A stretch of 64,000 nucleotides of DNA. Origin: Streptomyces misionensis (lineage in GTDB: Bacteria; Actinomycetota; Actinomycetes; Streptomycetales; Streptomycetaceae). Each line of letters starts with the position of its first letter. Position 1 is the first letter of the stretch. A program made the translations under genes and the position numbers. A model generated the notes under the pieces. That model saw only the letters and a list, made by a program, of their open reading frames with translations. It was not told the origin of the DNA and made no database searches. Below are positions 1-8,290 of this stretch, one piece after another. The DNA lies in NCBI RefSeq assembly GCF_900104815.1, contig NZ_FNTD01000004.1:7687001-7751000 (forward strand), given 5' to 3'.

Positions 1-326
1 GCGCGCAGGGCGGCCACCTCGTCGGCGATCTGGGACGGCGTGGCCCCGGTCCGCGCGCGGTTCTGGGTCATCCGCCCCAACTGCTCGCGCACCGGTTCGT
101 ACCCGGGCGCCCCGGTGTCCTCCAGGCGTCCGCTGACGGCCACGTCGGACAGGGCGTCCACCACCGCCTTGCAGGCCTCCACCGCCTCGTCCCTGGAGAC
201 GGTGAACACCGAGCGGAACAGGGGGGCGTCCGCCCAGCGTTGGGCGATCTGCTCCTGACGCCGCTCCAGGAAGGAACCCACCCATTGCGGCGCCGATGCG
301 GCCGCGTCCTGCTCCGGCACTGTCAC
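1..326 (-). CDS. RsbR-type stressosome/STAS protein, N-terminal part (runs off the window)
   Basis: The gene begins with GTG at 326 and continues beyond the left edge, so only about 108 N-terminal residues are present. A GAGAGGAG ribosome site lies about 3 bases upstream of the GTG. The translation (start VTVPEQDAAA, then WVGSFLERRQEQIAQRW and FRSVFTVSRDEAVEAC) resembles the N-terminal regulatory domain of RsbRD/RsbR-like co-antagonists, which usually carry a C-terminal STAS domain and act in partner-switching control of sigma factors. The STAS domain would lie outside the window and is not seen. Family assignment is from sequence memory and fairly secure; the specific partner is unknown. Confidence 0.7.
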   Translation of the reverse strand, partial: MTVPEQDAAASAPQWVGSFLERRQEQIAQRWADAPLFRSVFTVSRDEAVEACKAVVDALSDVAVSGRLEDTGAPGYEPVREQLGRMTQNRARTGATPSQIADEVAALR

Positions 327-951
327 ACTCTCCTCTCGCACAGCCGGGCATCGCCGCCGGTCCGGCCGGCGGCGAGCCGATCATTACCGTCCGGCAACAT
401 TAGCCCCGCCACCCGGCGCGACCAAACCCGAGGAGGGCTCTGACGTGCCAACTCCCGCTGTCCTACGGTCAGTTCACATCGACGGCCGGCCCGGGACGCC
501 CTCCTGGAGCGCCGCACCGGTACGACCGCCGGTGGGCCGTCTACCCCGGATCGCGCGAGAGTCTCCCGACTGTTGCGGATGTCACTCCGACGGGCGTATG
601 CGGGGCCGTCCGTGCCCGTCGGCCGACCGGGCGGTCGCTCGGCGGCGGCCTGCTGCCGGCCGCATGCTCGGTTCCGGCTGGCGTCACGGTCGCCCCAAGT
701 GCCCCGGCCGGGGAGCACGCGGGGGAGGGGGCATGGCGGCGATGCTCGGTGGAGTCGGCTCGCCGGATGGCCGAGTGGATCGGCGCCGGGGCGGACGCCG
801 AGCGAGACGGCGGACCCGGACGGACGCCGGGACGGCGGACCCCGGGTGGACGCAGGGGTGCTCCACCGCCCGCGCCCCACGGTCCCGCCGAGGCCCTCTC
901 AGGGGACCTGACGGCTGACCGCAGGACACTTCTCCGTCTTCGGCGGCTTCC
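327..951. other. Gene-free stretch, 625 bp
   Basis: The open frames here are Arg/Pro/Gly-rich, overlap on both strands and have no recognisable family or well-placed ribosome site, so I call none a gene. The only structure I noticed is an imperfect direct repeat of about 22 bases at 806-827 and 831-853. The promoter of the RsbR-like gene (start 326, minus strand) should lie in the left part. Confidence 0.5.
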
Positions 952-2142
952 TCAGTCCGCCGTACCGGCCGGGGCCTCCCGGCTGGCCGGTACCGCTTCC
1001 GGCTGGGACGGGCGCTGGGACTTCGACGAGGACGTGCGGCGCCGCAGCAGCAGCCGTCTGGCCGGGCACTCGACCGCCTCGTACAGCACCCAGGACAGCC
1101 CGAGCGAGATCGCGAACGCGGTCGCGGTGACGGCCAGTCCCGCGAGGACGCCGAAGTGCGGCTTGTTCCCCAGCAGACTGGTGCCGGCGCGCAGCACCAG
1201 CAGATGGATCATGTAGAAGGCGAAGGACAGTTCCCCGAGCCGCACCAGCCGCCGGTGCCGCCACAGGGACGGCTGCCCGTTCAGATCGGCGACGGCCGCC
1301 GCCGGGATGAGCAGGGCGAACCCGACGAGGGTGCACAGCGTGGCCGGATAGCCGGGCCGGAACTGGGGCACGAAGAAGTAGCCGAGGATCGCCAGCGCGA
1401 GCGAGGCCTCCAGCCCCGGACCGCGCCACCGGCCGAGCAGCACCAGCCGCGCGGTGACCGCGCCGAGCACGAACTCGGGCAGCCGGGCGGCCGGGAACGA
1501 GTAGAGCGTGTACGTCCACCAGTGGTGGATGTCCGACCAGGCCAGCACCGCCACCGCGGCCACCGACAGCGCGCCCAGCACGACCGATCCGCGCACGCCG
1601 AGCCGGCGCAGCACCAGGATCAGCAGCGGGAAGGTGGCGTAGAAGAAGGCTTCGCACGCCAGGGACCAGCTGACCGGGTTGAGCGTCTGCCACCAGGGGT
1701 GCCACCAGGAGTGCAGCAGCAGCACCGTGGCCAGCGCCTGCTTGGGCACTGGTTTGGTCTGGTGCGCCAGGGTCAGCGTCATGAGTACGGCCACCCCGAG
1801 GGTGACCAGGTGCACCGGATAGACACGGGCGATCCGGCGCCGCCAGAAGGCGAGCGCTCTGTCACCCGGTCGTGCCGACCAGGTCAGGACGAATCCGGAG
1901 AGGATGAAGAAGAACGACACTCCGGTGGCACCGGCACCGAATCCCCAGAAGACGACATGGGCACCGGTACCGCCGAAATAGCCGAAGTTGTTGACGTGCA
2001 GTCCGAACACCAGGAGAGCCGCCATCCACCGCAGCCCCGTGAGGGACGGCAGGGACGGATTGGCGGCGGGTGGGAGCCGGGCGTTCGTCGTGCCGGTCAG
2101 GGCGGGCGGCGTCCGGAGCGCCCGGGTCGTCGCCGTGGTCAT
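952..2142 (-). CDS. Acyltransferase family 3 membrane protein (OafA/YrhL type)
   Basis: A 396-residue integral membrane protein with about ten hydrophobic segments. It matches the acyltransferase-3 fold: GLRWMAALLVFGLHV near residue 37 carries the conserved His, FFFILSGFVL follows at about 95, then an Arg-rich RRRIARVYPVHL loop. Members transfer acetyl or other acyl groups from the cytoplasm to sugars, exopolysaccharides or antibiotics at the membrane; the substrate here is unknown. ATG 2142 is preceded by an AGGTG-type ribosome site. It appears to be a single-gene unit; the next gene on the same strand ends 270 bp upstream behind a terminator-like hairpin. Confidence 0.85.
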   Translation of the reverse strand: MTTATTRALRTPPALTGTTNARLPPAANPSLPSLTGLRWMAALLVFGLHVNNFGYFGGTGAHVVFWGFGAGATGVSFFFILSGFVLTWSARPGDRALAFWRRRIARVYPVHLVTLGVAVLMTLTLAHQTKPVPKQALATVLLLHSWWHPWWQTLNPVSWSLACEAFFYATFPLLILVLRRLGVRGSVVLGALSVAAVAVLAWSDIHHWWTYTLYSFPAARLPEFVLGAVTARLVLLGRWRGPGLEASLALAILGYFFVPQFRPGYPATLCTLVGFALLIPAAAVADLNGQPSLWRHRRLVRLGELSFAFYMIHLLVLRAGTSLLGNKPHFGVLAGLAVTATAFAISLGLSWVLYEAVECPARRLLLRRRTSSSKSQRPSQPEAVPASREAPAGTAD

Positions 2143-2367
2143 CGAATCACCTGCCGCAGAGGGTTGGCGTGGGGCATGAAGGGGAACGTTGCCCGTTCAT
2201 CCCCGTTCCATCACGTCACATGGCAAACATCACACAGATGCGGAACGAGGCAACCCCCTACGCGCCACGGACATCCCCCCGGCTACACCCGTACGAGCTA
2301 CCCCGCTCCACCGCCCGGCCGCGCGGGGCCGACGACCCGTTTCCCCGAGGTGCCGGACGGACGCGAA

Positions 2368-2397
2368 GGGGGCGTGGTTCGACCGAACCGCGCCCCC
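2368..2397 (-). terminator. Terminator-like hairpin after the MFS gene
   Basis: An inverted repeat (GGGGGCG-t-GGTT, 6-base loop, AACC-g-CGCCCCC) has 11 pairs and one internal mismatch. It lies 15 bases downstream of the stop codon of the minus-strand MFS gene. There is no U-run, which is usual for Streptomyces terminators. Confidence 0.6.
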
Positions 2398-2412
2398 GCC
2401 GTGCCGAGTTCG

Positions 2413-4863
2413 TCAGTCGGCGTCGTCGTGTCCCACGTCGAGGTCCATCTCGCAGGACGTGCCCTCGCCCAGCGTCACCTCCGCCATGACGGGTGCGTAG
2501 CCGGAGGTGACCACGGTGTAGGAGCCGGGGACCAGGTTCTGGAGGGCGTACGTGCCGTCGGCGGTCGTGGTGGCCGAGGCCACCACCTCGCCCGAGGCGC
2601 TGAGCAAGGTGATGCGCGCGTCCGGGACGGGCCGGCCGGTGTGCTGGTGGCGCACCGTCCCGTGCACGTTGCCCAGGCCCGCCAGTCTGACGTCCGGCAC
2701 GACCGGCCCGGCCTCGGCGCCGAGTTGGACGGCCCGCGGGTGGTGCCCGGTGGCCGAGACGACCAGGGTGTACGACGAGGTCTCCGCCGTCGTCGTCAGT
2801 TCATAGGCGCCGTGCTCGTCGGTGGTGGCACGCGCCCGCTGCCGGCCGGCGTGGTCGACCAGGGTGAGGCTCGCCCGGCGGAGGGGCTGCCCCGCGCTGT
2901 CGTACACCCGGCCGCGGAGGAAACCCCCGGGGGCTGCCGCGCCTTGGCCTGCGACGGGCTCCCCGGACGCCTCCGCGACGGACTCCTCGACGGACTCTCG
3001 GTCGACCTTCCGGGCGACCGCCTCGGCCCCCGGACCCGGGCGCGCCGCCGTCGCGGTCGCCACCGCCGGCGTGGGCGCGTTCGCGGACGGTTCGGGCGCG
3101 GGTCCGGACGTCGGTGACCCGGCCGGCGCCACCGCCCCGGCCTCCGTCCGCCGGCCGCGGACCAGCGACGCGCCCGCCGCGGCCAGCGACATGGCGATGG
3201 CGAGGGAGAACACCACGACCAAGCCGTCGTGGAACGGCTGCGAGATCAGGTGTGGGAAGAACTCCCGGCCGGTGAGATGCGCCGCGGCGGACGGCGACAG
3301 ATGGCCGAGGATGTCCGGGCCGAGCAGGTGCTGGATCGGGTTGTAGCCGAGGAAGGCGGCGAACAGGACGCCGACCGGCGGCAGCGCGGCGACCGTGTGC
3401 GCGGCGCCCGCCGGGACGCCCTGGGCCGTCAGACCGGTGGTGAGGGTGTCGGGCAGGGTCCCGGCGAGTCCCGCGACCATGAGCGAGAAGAACACGCCCA
3501 TGGACAGCACCATGCCCGCGTTCTGGAACGTCGCGCGCATCCCGGAGGCCGCGCCGCGGGCGTCGGCCGGCACGCTCGACATGATGATCGCCGTGTTGGG
3601 GGCGGCGAACAGCCCGCCGCCCAGCCCGTTCAGGAAGATCAGGGCGGCGAACACCCAGTAGGAGAAGTCGCTCGGCAGCACCAGCAGCCCGGCGAACGAC
3701 ACCGCCATCACCAGGAAGCCGCAGGCCGCGAAGAGCCGCGCCCCGAACTTGTCGGACAGCGCGCCCGACAGCGGCCCGGCGAGCAGGAAGCCGATGGTCA
3801 GCGGGAGCATGTAGATGCCCGCCCACAGGGGCGTGTCCGCGTAGTCATAGCCGTGCAGCGGCAGCCAGATGCCCTGCAACCAGATGATCAGCATGAACTG
3901 GAGCCCGCCGCGCGCGATCGCGCCGAGCAGCGTCGCGGCGTTGCCGCCGGCGAAGGCCGCGTTGCGGAACAGGCGCAGCGGGAACATCGGTTCGGCGACC
4001 CGGCTCTCCACCACGCAGAAGACCGCGAGCATCGCCGCGCCGCCGATCAGCCCCGCCAGCACCCAGGGGTTCGTCCAGCCCATGGTGTGACCGCCGTACG
4101 GCTGGATGCCGTAGGTGATCCCGGCGAGCAGCGCAGTCAGACCGAGGGCGAAGGTGATGTTGCCCCACCAGTCCATCCGCCCCGGCCGGCGGATGCCGGT
4201 CTCGTGCAGCGACTTGTACGCCCACACCGTGCCGATCAGGCCGATGGGCACGTTGACCCAGAAGATGGAGCGCCAGTTCCAGGTGACGAGCACACCGCCG
4301 AGCACCAGGCCGAGGAACGAACCGGCGATGCCCGCCACCATGTTGACGCCCAGCGCCATGCCGCGCTGCCGGGCCGGGAACGCGTCGGTGAGGATCGCCG
4401 CCGAGTTGGCCATCAGCATCGAACCGCCGACGGCCTGCACGATGCGCCAGCCGATCAGCCACAGCGCCCCGCCGCCGCCGTGGAAGGGGTCGAGCGAGAG
4501 GATCACCGAGGTGAGTGTGAAGATCAGGAAGCCCGCGTTGTAGATGCGGACCCGGCCCATCATGTCGCCGAGCCTGCCGAGCGCGACCACCAGCACCGCG
4601 GTGACCAGCATGTAGCCCATCAGCATCCACAGCAAATAGCTGACGTTGGCGGGTTCGAGCGGATCGAGGCGGATGCCGGTGAAGATGCCGGGCAGCGAGA
4701 TCAGCACGATGGAGCTGTTGATCGTGGCGAGCAGCATGCCCAGCGTGGTGTTGGTCAGCGCCACCCACTTGTAACCGGGGTCGTCCGCGCCGATCCAGCC
4801 GCGTCTGCGGTGCTGCCCCGGCGCGGCGGCGCCGGGTATGCTGCCGGTCTCCTTGGTCGTCAT
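2413..4863 (-). CDS. MFS drug-efflux transporter (DHA2 type) with C-terminal carboxypeptidase-regulatory-like domains
   Basis: 816 residues. Residues 1-570 look like a 14-segment EmrB/QacA-type proton-driven exporter: VALTNTTLGMLLATINSSIV in segment 1 and GRLGDMMGRVRIYNAGF as the loop 2-3 motif. A Pro/Ala-rich linker (about 575-645) follows, then two beta-sandwich repeats of the CarboxypepD_reg/SdrD-B-like class (GFLRGRVYDSAGQPLRRASL near 655 and VHGTVRHQHTGRPVPDARI near 735). The family is normally 480-550 residues, so the 240-residue tail is an addition, probably a carbohydrate- or protein-binding appendage. The ATG overlaps the stop of the upstream MarR gene by ATGA, implying translational coupling and MarR control. 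Substrate unknown. Confidence 0.85.
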   Translation of the reverse strand: MTTKETGSIPGAAAPGQHRRRGWIGADDPGYKWVALTNTTLGMLLATINSSIVLISLPGIFTGIRLDPLEPANVSYLLWMLMGYMLVTAVLVVALGRLGDMMGRVRIYNAGFLIFTLTSVILSLDPFHGGGGALWLIGWRIVQAVGGSMLMANSAAILTDAFPARQRGMALGVNMVAGIAGSFLGLVLGGVLVTWNWRSIFWVNVPIGLIGTVWAYKSLHETGIRRPGRMDWWGNITFALGLTALLAGITYGIQPYGGHTMGWTNPWVLAGLIGGAAMLAVFCVVESRVAEPMFPLRLFRNAAFAGGNAATLLGAIARGGLQFMLIIWLQGIWLPLHGYDYADTPLWAGIYMLPLTIGFLLAGPLSGALSDKFGARLFAACGFLVMAVSFAGLLVLPSDFSYWVFAALIFLNGLGGGLFAAPNTAIIMSSVPADARGAASGMRATFQNAGMVLSMGVFFSLMVAGLAGTLPDTLTTGLTAQGVPAGAAHTVAALPPVGVLFAAFLGYNPIQHLLGPDILGHLSPSAAAHLTGREFFPHLISQPFHDGLVVVFSLAIAMSLAAAGASLVRGRRTEAGAVAPAGSPTSGPAPEPSANAPTPAVATATAARPGPGAEAVARKVDRESVEESVAEASGEPVAGQGAAAPGGFLRGRVYDSAGQPLRRASLTLVDHAGRQRARATTDEHGAYELTTTAETSSYTLVVSATGHHPRAVQLGAEAGPVVPDVRLAGLGNVHGTVRHQHTGRPVPDARITLLSASGEVVASATTTADGTYALQNLVPGSYTVVTSGYAPVMAEVTLGEGTSCEMDLDVGHDDAD

Positions 4864-5354
4864 CGGTTGCTCCCGGTGTGTCGCCGTTCGGGCTGGAGGA
4901 CGGACGGTGCGTCGTCCGTGAGCATGCGCTGGACGAGGGGGGCGACGACCTGCATCGCCTCCGTGAGGGCCCGCTGGTCGTCGTCGGGCAGTGCGGCCAT
5001 CAGATCGGCCAGGCGCGCGTCGCGTGACCTCCGGCGTGCGGCCAGGACGTCCCGGCCGGCGTCGCTGATGCCGATCAGCGTCACCCGGCCGTCCACCGCG
5101 TCACCGACCCGCATGATCAGCCCCTGGCGTTCCAGCCGTTGCACCAACTGGGTCATCGAGGGCTGGGCCACGCCCTCCGCCGCCGCCAGGAGGGTGAGCC
5201 GCAGCGGCCCCTCGCGTTCCAGCCGGGCCAGGGTGGAGGCGGCGGTGAGGCTGAGGTCCCGGTGGTCGGTCACGACCCTGATCACGGCAGCGGCCGTCTC
5301 GGCCAGTAACTGTGCGGTCTGCTGCACGCCCGCATCTCTGTGAGAGTGATCCAC
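4860..5354 (-). CDS. MarR family transcriptional regulator
   Basis: 164 residues with the winged-helix layout of MarR proteins: LTAASTLARLEREGPLRLT, then the recognition region AEGVAQPSMTQLVQRLERQG, then the wing LIMRVGDAVDGRVTLIGISDAG. It probably represses itself and the downstream MFS exporter, with which it shares a 4-base ATGA overlap. The start is taken as GTG 5354, which sits inside a 7-bp inverted repeat; no strong ribosome site precedes it, so the start is not fully certain. The ligand is unknown, but this pairing usually means control of an efflux pump by the exported compound. Confidence 0.88.
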   Translation of the reverse strand: MDHSHRDAGVQQTAQLLAETAAAVIRVVTDHRDLSLTAASTLARLEREGPLRLTLLAAAEGVAQPSMTQLVQRLERQGLIMRVGDAVDGRVTLIGISDAGRDVLAARRRSRDARLADLMAALPDDDQRALTEAMQVVAPLVQRMLTDDAPSVLQPERRHTGSNR

Positions 5355-5360
5355 ACTCTC
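5342..5360. promoter_or_regulatory. Candidate MarR operator overlapping the marR start codon
   Basis: GAGAGTG-ATCCA-CACTCTC is a perfect inverted repeat with 7-bp arms that covers the GTG start of the MarR gene. Size and placement suit an autoregulatory MarR site; binding is inferred. Confidence 0.5.
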
Positions 5361-5378
5361 TAAGTATCACCCTCCTAT

Positions 5379-5391
5379 ATAGGGACCCTAT
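5379..5391. promoter_or_regulatory. Second palindrome upstream of marR
   Basis: ATAGGG-A-CCCTAT is a perfect 13-bp palindrome in a locally AT-richer stretch 25 bases upstream of the MarR start. It could be a second operator or overlap the promoter. Inferred from symmetry and position only. Confidence 0.45.
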
Positions 5392-5433
5392 GAAAAACTT
5401 CGTAAGGGATTCGGGCGTCGGGCGAGGGGCGGG

Positions 5434-5964
5434 TCAGGCCGTGAGGCGGTGGCGCACCCGGTCCCGGGTGACCTTGGTGATCTCGTGCCAGAAGGGCGCC
5501 GCGGTCAGGTAGAGGCCCAGCGCGCTGAGGAAGCCGAGGGAGACGTCCACGCTGACGCGGCCCTGCTTGGCCCAGTAGACGTCCTTCAGGTCCAGCAGCA
5601 GGGCGAACTCGTCGGCGATCAGGGCCGATCCGGCGCCGTACAGCGCACCGACCCCGGGATGGCCGACACAGGCCTGGTCACCGCGTACGGCGACGAGTCC
5701 GACGCCCGCGAGGGTGACGATCCCGATGTTGTAGTGGTGCAGATGGGTGCCGCCGGCGGAGACGTTGCCCCAGGGCAGCCAGCCGCCCCGGATGCCGTGG
5801 GTGATCACCCGTACGGTGCCGAAGGTGCAGCCGAAGGAGAGCCACGCTGCCATCAGCGAACGCTGGGTGGGGTCCGTGTGCTCTTCGAGTACCGTGCGCC
5901 AGCGCTCGCGCAGCCGGGTGCGCCGGTGACCGCCGAAGGGCCGGGAGGCGGGGGCGCCGGGCAT
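5434..5964 (-). CDS. Conserved actinobacterial membrane protein of unknown function
   Basis: 176 residues if translation starts at ATG 5964, which has a good CAGGAG site 5 bases upstream; a longer frame from GTG 6030 has no clear ribosome site. About four hydrophobic segments are seen. Distinctive conserved-looking stretches are THLHHYNIGIVTLAGVGL and GSALIADEFALLLDLKDVYW, with His and acidic residues inside or next to membrane segments. I recognise it as a widespread hypothetical family in Actinobacteria but know no function. It stands alone, in the same orientation as its neighbours. Confidence 0.7.
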   Translation of the reverse strand: MPGAPASRPFGGHRRTRLRERWRTVLEEHTDPTQRSLMAAWLSFGCTFGTVRVITHGIRGGWLPWGNVSAGGTHLHHYNIGIVTLAGVGLVAVRGDQACVGHPGVGALYGAGSALIADEFALLLDLKDVYWAKQGRVSVDVSLGFLSALGLYLTAAPFWHEITKVTRDRVRHRLTA

Positions 5965-6093
5965 GCTCACTCCTGAGGCCGGGGGCGTACCGGTGACCGT
6001 GGGCCGGGCCGGGGCGCCCGGAGCGGACACCGGCCAGGCCTACCCGGCGCCGAGGGGCGGATACCGGTGCGCCGCTCGTTCGGCGCAATGCGT

Positions 6094-6139
6094 GCGGGCC
6101 GGTGCCGGGACGGAGGAACCCGTCCCGGCACCGGCCCGC
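6094..6139 (-). terminator. Very strong hairpin terminator of the small secreted-protein gene
   Basis: A perfect 20-bp stem (6094-6113 pairing with 6120-6139) with a 6-base loop AGGAAC lies 16 bases past the stop codon of the gene ending at 6156. No U-run follows. Confidence 0.75.
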
Positions 6140-6155
6140 GGTGGGGTACGGCCGG

Positions 6156-6575
6156 TCAGCGGACCGTGACGTTGAAGACTGGGGACGTCGTGCTGCCGCT
6201 GACCATGCGCAGGTCGTTCTTGCCCTTCAGGCCCAGCTCGACCCGGAGCGTGTAGGAGCCGCTGCGGGCGATGGGCGTGGACGCGGGCAGGGTGACCCAC
6301 TTGGTGCCCTGCTTCTGCTGGAGGGTCACCTTGCTCCCCGCCTGGAGGCCGGTGGTCTTGCCGGTGACCCGGAACAGCGTCCAGGCGCGCACGGAGGACA
6401 CCGACGGCGTCGCCGTGATGCTCGCCTTCGCGGCCTGAGCCGTGCGGGCCGCGGCGGGAGCCGCGGTGTGGGCGGCCGGGGTGGCCGCCATCGCGGTGCC
6501 CGCGAGGGCGAGGGAGGCCGCGCCGAGGGCGCCGACGACGGCCGCACGCAGGGAACGCCGCTTCGTGACCATCAT
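6156..6575 (-). CDS. Small secreted protein with Sec signal peptide
   Basis: 139 residues. The N-terminus (KRRSLRAAVVGALGAASLAL) followed by AGTAMAATPA is a clear Sec signal with likely cleavage after AMA (about residue 30). The mature part is Ala-rich and then a beta-rich domain with the pattern TGKTTGLQAGSKVTLQQKQG and SGSYTLRVELGLKG. It resembles small extracellular immunoglobulin-like or bacterial-surface domains of Streptomyces but has no motif that gives a function. An AAAAGGA ribosome site precedes the ATG-ATG start. Followed by a strong terminator, so probably monocistronic. Confidence 0.75.
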   Translation of the reverse strand: MMVTKRRSLRAAVVGALGAASLALAGTAMAATPAAHTAAPAAARTAQAAKASITATPSVSSVRAWTLFRVTGKTTGLQAGSKVTLQQKQGTKWVTLPASTPIARSGSYTLRVELGLKGKNDLRMVSGSTTSPVFNVTVR

Positions 6576-6727
6576 GGATCCGTCCTTTTCTGTGGTGAGT
6601 TCAACTGTTCACGCCAAAGGAGAGGAACATGCCGGTTGGCGTGGTCACTTGGAACGACGACAGCTCAAGGGCGGGCGTTCACTGATGGTTTGTCCCTGTC
6701 TTGTAACAGCCGGATCGGCGCCCCCGG

Positions 6728-6949
6728 TCAGTCGCGGGGGCCGATCTCCTTCCCGTCGGCGTCCTGGACGGTGATGGCCAGCATCGGGCAGATGTCGGCC
6801 GCGTCCAGGGCGCGTTCCTCGCCCTCCGGGACGTGCTCGCTGACCGGATGCGAGCGGTCGTCGTCCAGGACGAACAGGTCCGGCGCGGTCCCGGCGCACA
6901 TGCCGGAGCCGATGCAGCGGCCGGAGTCCACGTGCAGCTGCCAGCTCAT
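6728..6949 (-). CDS. 3Fe-4S type ferredoxin, partner of the adjacent P450
   Basis: 73 residues starting at ATG 6949 (MSWQLHVDSGRCIGSGMCAG). Cys residues in CIGSGMC and the distal DICPMLAI give the three-cysteine pattern of the small [3Fe-4S] ferredoxins that feed electrons to Streptomyces cytochromes P450. It begins 7 bases after the P450 stop codon, so the two are surely co-transcribed. A longer open frame reading upstream through the P450 gene is a shadow. No ferredoxin reductase gene is in the window; a house-keeping reductase probably serves. Confidence 0.9.
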   Translation of the reverse strand: MSWQLHVDSGRCIGSGMCAGTAPDLFVLDDDRSHPVSEHVPEGEERALDAADICPMLAITVQDADGKEIGPRD

Positions 6950-6956
6950 CGCCGCC

Positions 6957-8147
6957 TCACCAGCCCACCGGCATGACCCGCGGGCCGCGTACCAGCATCT
7001 CGGTCTTCCAGGTGATGTCGCCGGCCACATGCAGACCGGGGAAGCGGGCCACCAGCGCCCCGATGGCCTCCTGGAGTTCGAGTCGGGCGAGCGGAGCGCC
7101 CAGGCAGTGGTGCACACCGTGGCCGAAGCCCAGGTGCGCGTTGCCGTCGCGGGTGATGTCGAGGGTCCCGGCCTCGGTGAAGCGCAGCGCGTCCCGGTTG
7201 GCCGCGCCGATGGCCACCAGCACCGGCTCGCCGGCCCGCACGAGGGTGCCGCCGACCTCGATGTCCTCGGTGGCATAGCGGGGCTGCCCGGCGCCGCTGC
7301 CCAGGGGCACGAACCGCAGCAGCTCCTCGATCGCGTTCGTGATCAGCTCGGGCTCCGCGCGCAGCCGGGCCAGCACGTCGGGGTGGTCCAGCAGGGTGAG
7401 CACGAAGTTGGGGATCTGGGTGGCGGTGGTCTCGTGCCCGGCGACGAGGATGCCGACGCACAAGTCGACAAGCTCCAGCTCCGAGAGCCGGTCGCCGTGG
7501 TCGCGGGCCTCGATCAGCGCCGTCATCAGGTCGTCCCGGGGCTCCTTGCGGTGCGCGGCGATCAACTGGGCCATGTAGGCGCGCAGTTCCTCGCGGTTGC
7601 GGTGGAACTCCTCGGCGGTCAGGGAGCTGGTGGACAGCGCCGCGTCGCTCCAGGCCCGGAACCGCGGTCGGTCCTCCTCCGGAACCCCGAGCAGCCGGCA
7701 GATCACCGCGACCGGGATGGGCAGCGCGTAGTGGTCGACCAGGTCGACGGGCGGTCCCGCCGCCTCCATCGCGTCCAGCAGACCCGCCGTCAACTCCCGT
7801 ACCTGCGGCCGGAGTTTTTCCACCTGGCGCACGGTGAACGCCTTGGCGACCAGGGACCGCAGCCGGGTGTGGTCGGGCGGGTCCATGCTGAGGATCCCGC
7901 TGTCCCGGCGGCCCTCCGAGGCACGCGGTTCGTCGTGTTCGAGGCCCAGCGCACGGCTGAACCGCTGGTCGCCGAGGACCAGCCGGGCGTCCGCGTAGCG
8001 GGTGGCGAGCCAGGCGGGCTCCCCGTACGGCATCTGGACGCGGATCAGCCCGGGGGTGTCACGGGCTCGTTCGTAGGCCTCGGACAGGGCGAGACCCTGA
8101 CCGGAGTTGAAGGGGTAGGCGAGGGGTGCGTGGTCCGTTGCCGTCAC
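6957..8147 (-). CDS. Cytochrome P450 (soluble, CYP105/107-like)
   Basis: 396 residues, normal for soluble actinobacterial P450s. Visible motifs: the I-helix AGHETTA at about 236-242, the K-helix ExxR within EELLR (E275, R278), and the haem loop FGHGVHHCLG (341-350, ligand Cys348). It inserts one oxygen atom of O2 into an unknown substrate, with electrons from the ferredoxin encoded directly downstream. Its promoter faces a TetR gene and carries a palindrome just after the -10 box, so expression is probably repressed by that regulator until an inducer appears. With no biosynthetic genes next to it, a detoxification or biotransformation role is as likely as secondary metabolism. Confidence 0.93.
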   Translation of the reverse strand: MTATDHAPLAYPFNSGQGLALSEAYERARDTPGLIRVQMPYGEPAWLATRYADARLVLGDQRFSRALGLEHDEPRASEGRRDSGILSMDPPDHTRLRSLVAKAFTVRQVEKLRPQVRELTAGLLDAMEAAGPPVDLVDHYALPIPVAVICRLLGVPEEDRPRFRAWSDAALSTSSLTAEEFHRNREELRAYMAQLIAAHRKEPRDDLMTALIEARDHGDRLSELELVDLCVGILVAGHETTATQIPNFVLTLLDHPDVLARLRAEPELITNAIEELLRFVPLGSGAGQPRYATEDIEVGGTLVRAGEPVLVAIGAANRDALRFTEAGTLDITRDGNAHLGFGHGVHHCLGAPLARLELQEAIGALVARFPGLHVAGDITWKTEMLVRGPRVMPVGW

Positions 8148-8161
8148 AGCTGTCTCCCTTG

Positions 8162-8208
8162 TGTAAGCACACGCTTACAACGCTAGGAGGCGCCCGCCGG
8201 GCGGTCAA
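8162..8208 (-). promoter_or_regulatory. P450 promoter with TetR-like operator
   Basis: On the minus strand a -35 TTGACC (8208-8203), a 17-base spacer and a -10 TAGCGT (8185-8180) lead into the P450 gene. Immediately after the -10 box lies TGTAAGC-ACAC-GCTTACA (8162-8179), a perfect 7-bp inverted repeat. It covers the expected transcription start, the usual place for repression by a divergent TetR protein. Binding by the neighbouring TetR is inferred. Confidence 0.65.
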
Positions 8209-8290
8209 CGACGCTAATCGGCCGTTACCCTGGCGGGTCCTCGTCGGACGCGAGCGGCCCGAACGGGCCAGGCGGCAGAAGGAGCAGCGG

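Noticed and set aside
323..918. Overlapping open frames on both strands between the RsbR-like gene and the acyltransferase gene
   Set aside because: Arg/Pro/Gly-rich translations, no family resemblance, no ribosome site; typical chance frames in very GC-rich DNA.
1156..3117. A 653-residue plus-strand frame
   Set aside because: It is antisense to the acyltransferase and MFS genes, which have clear membrane and family motifs.
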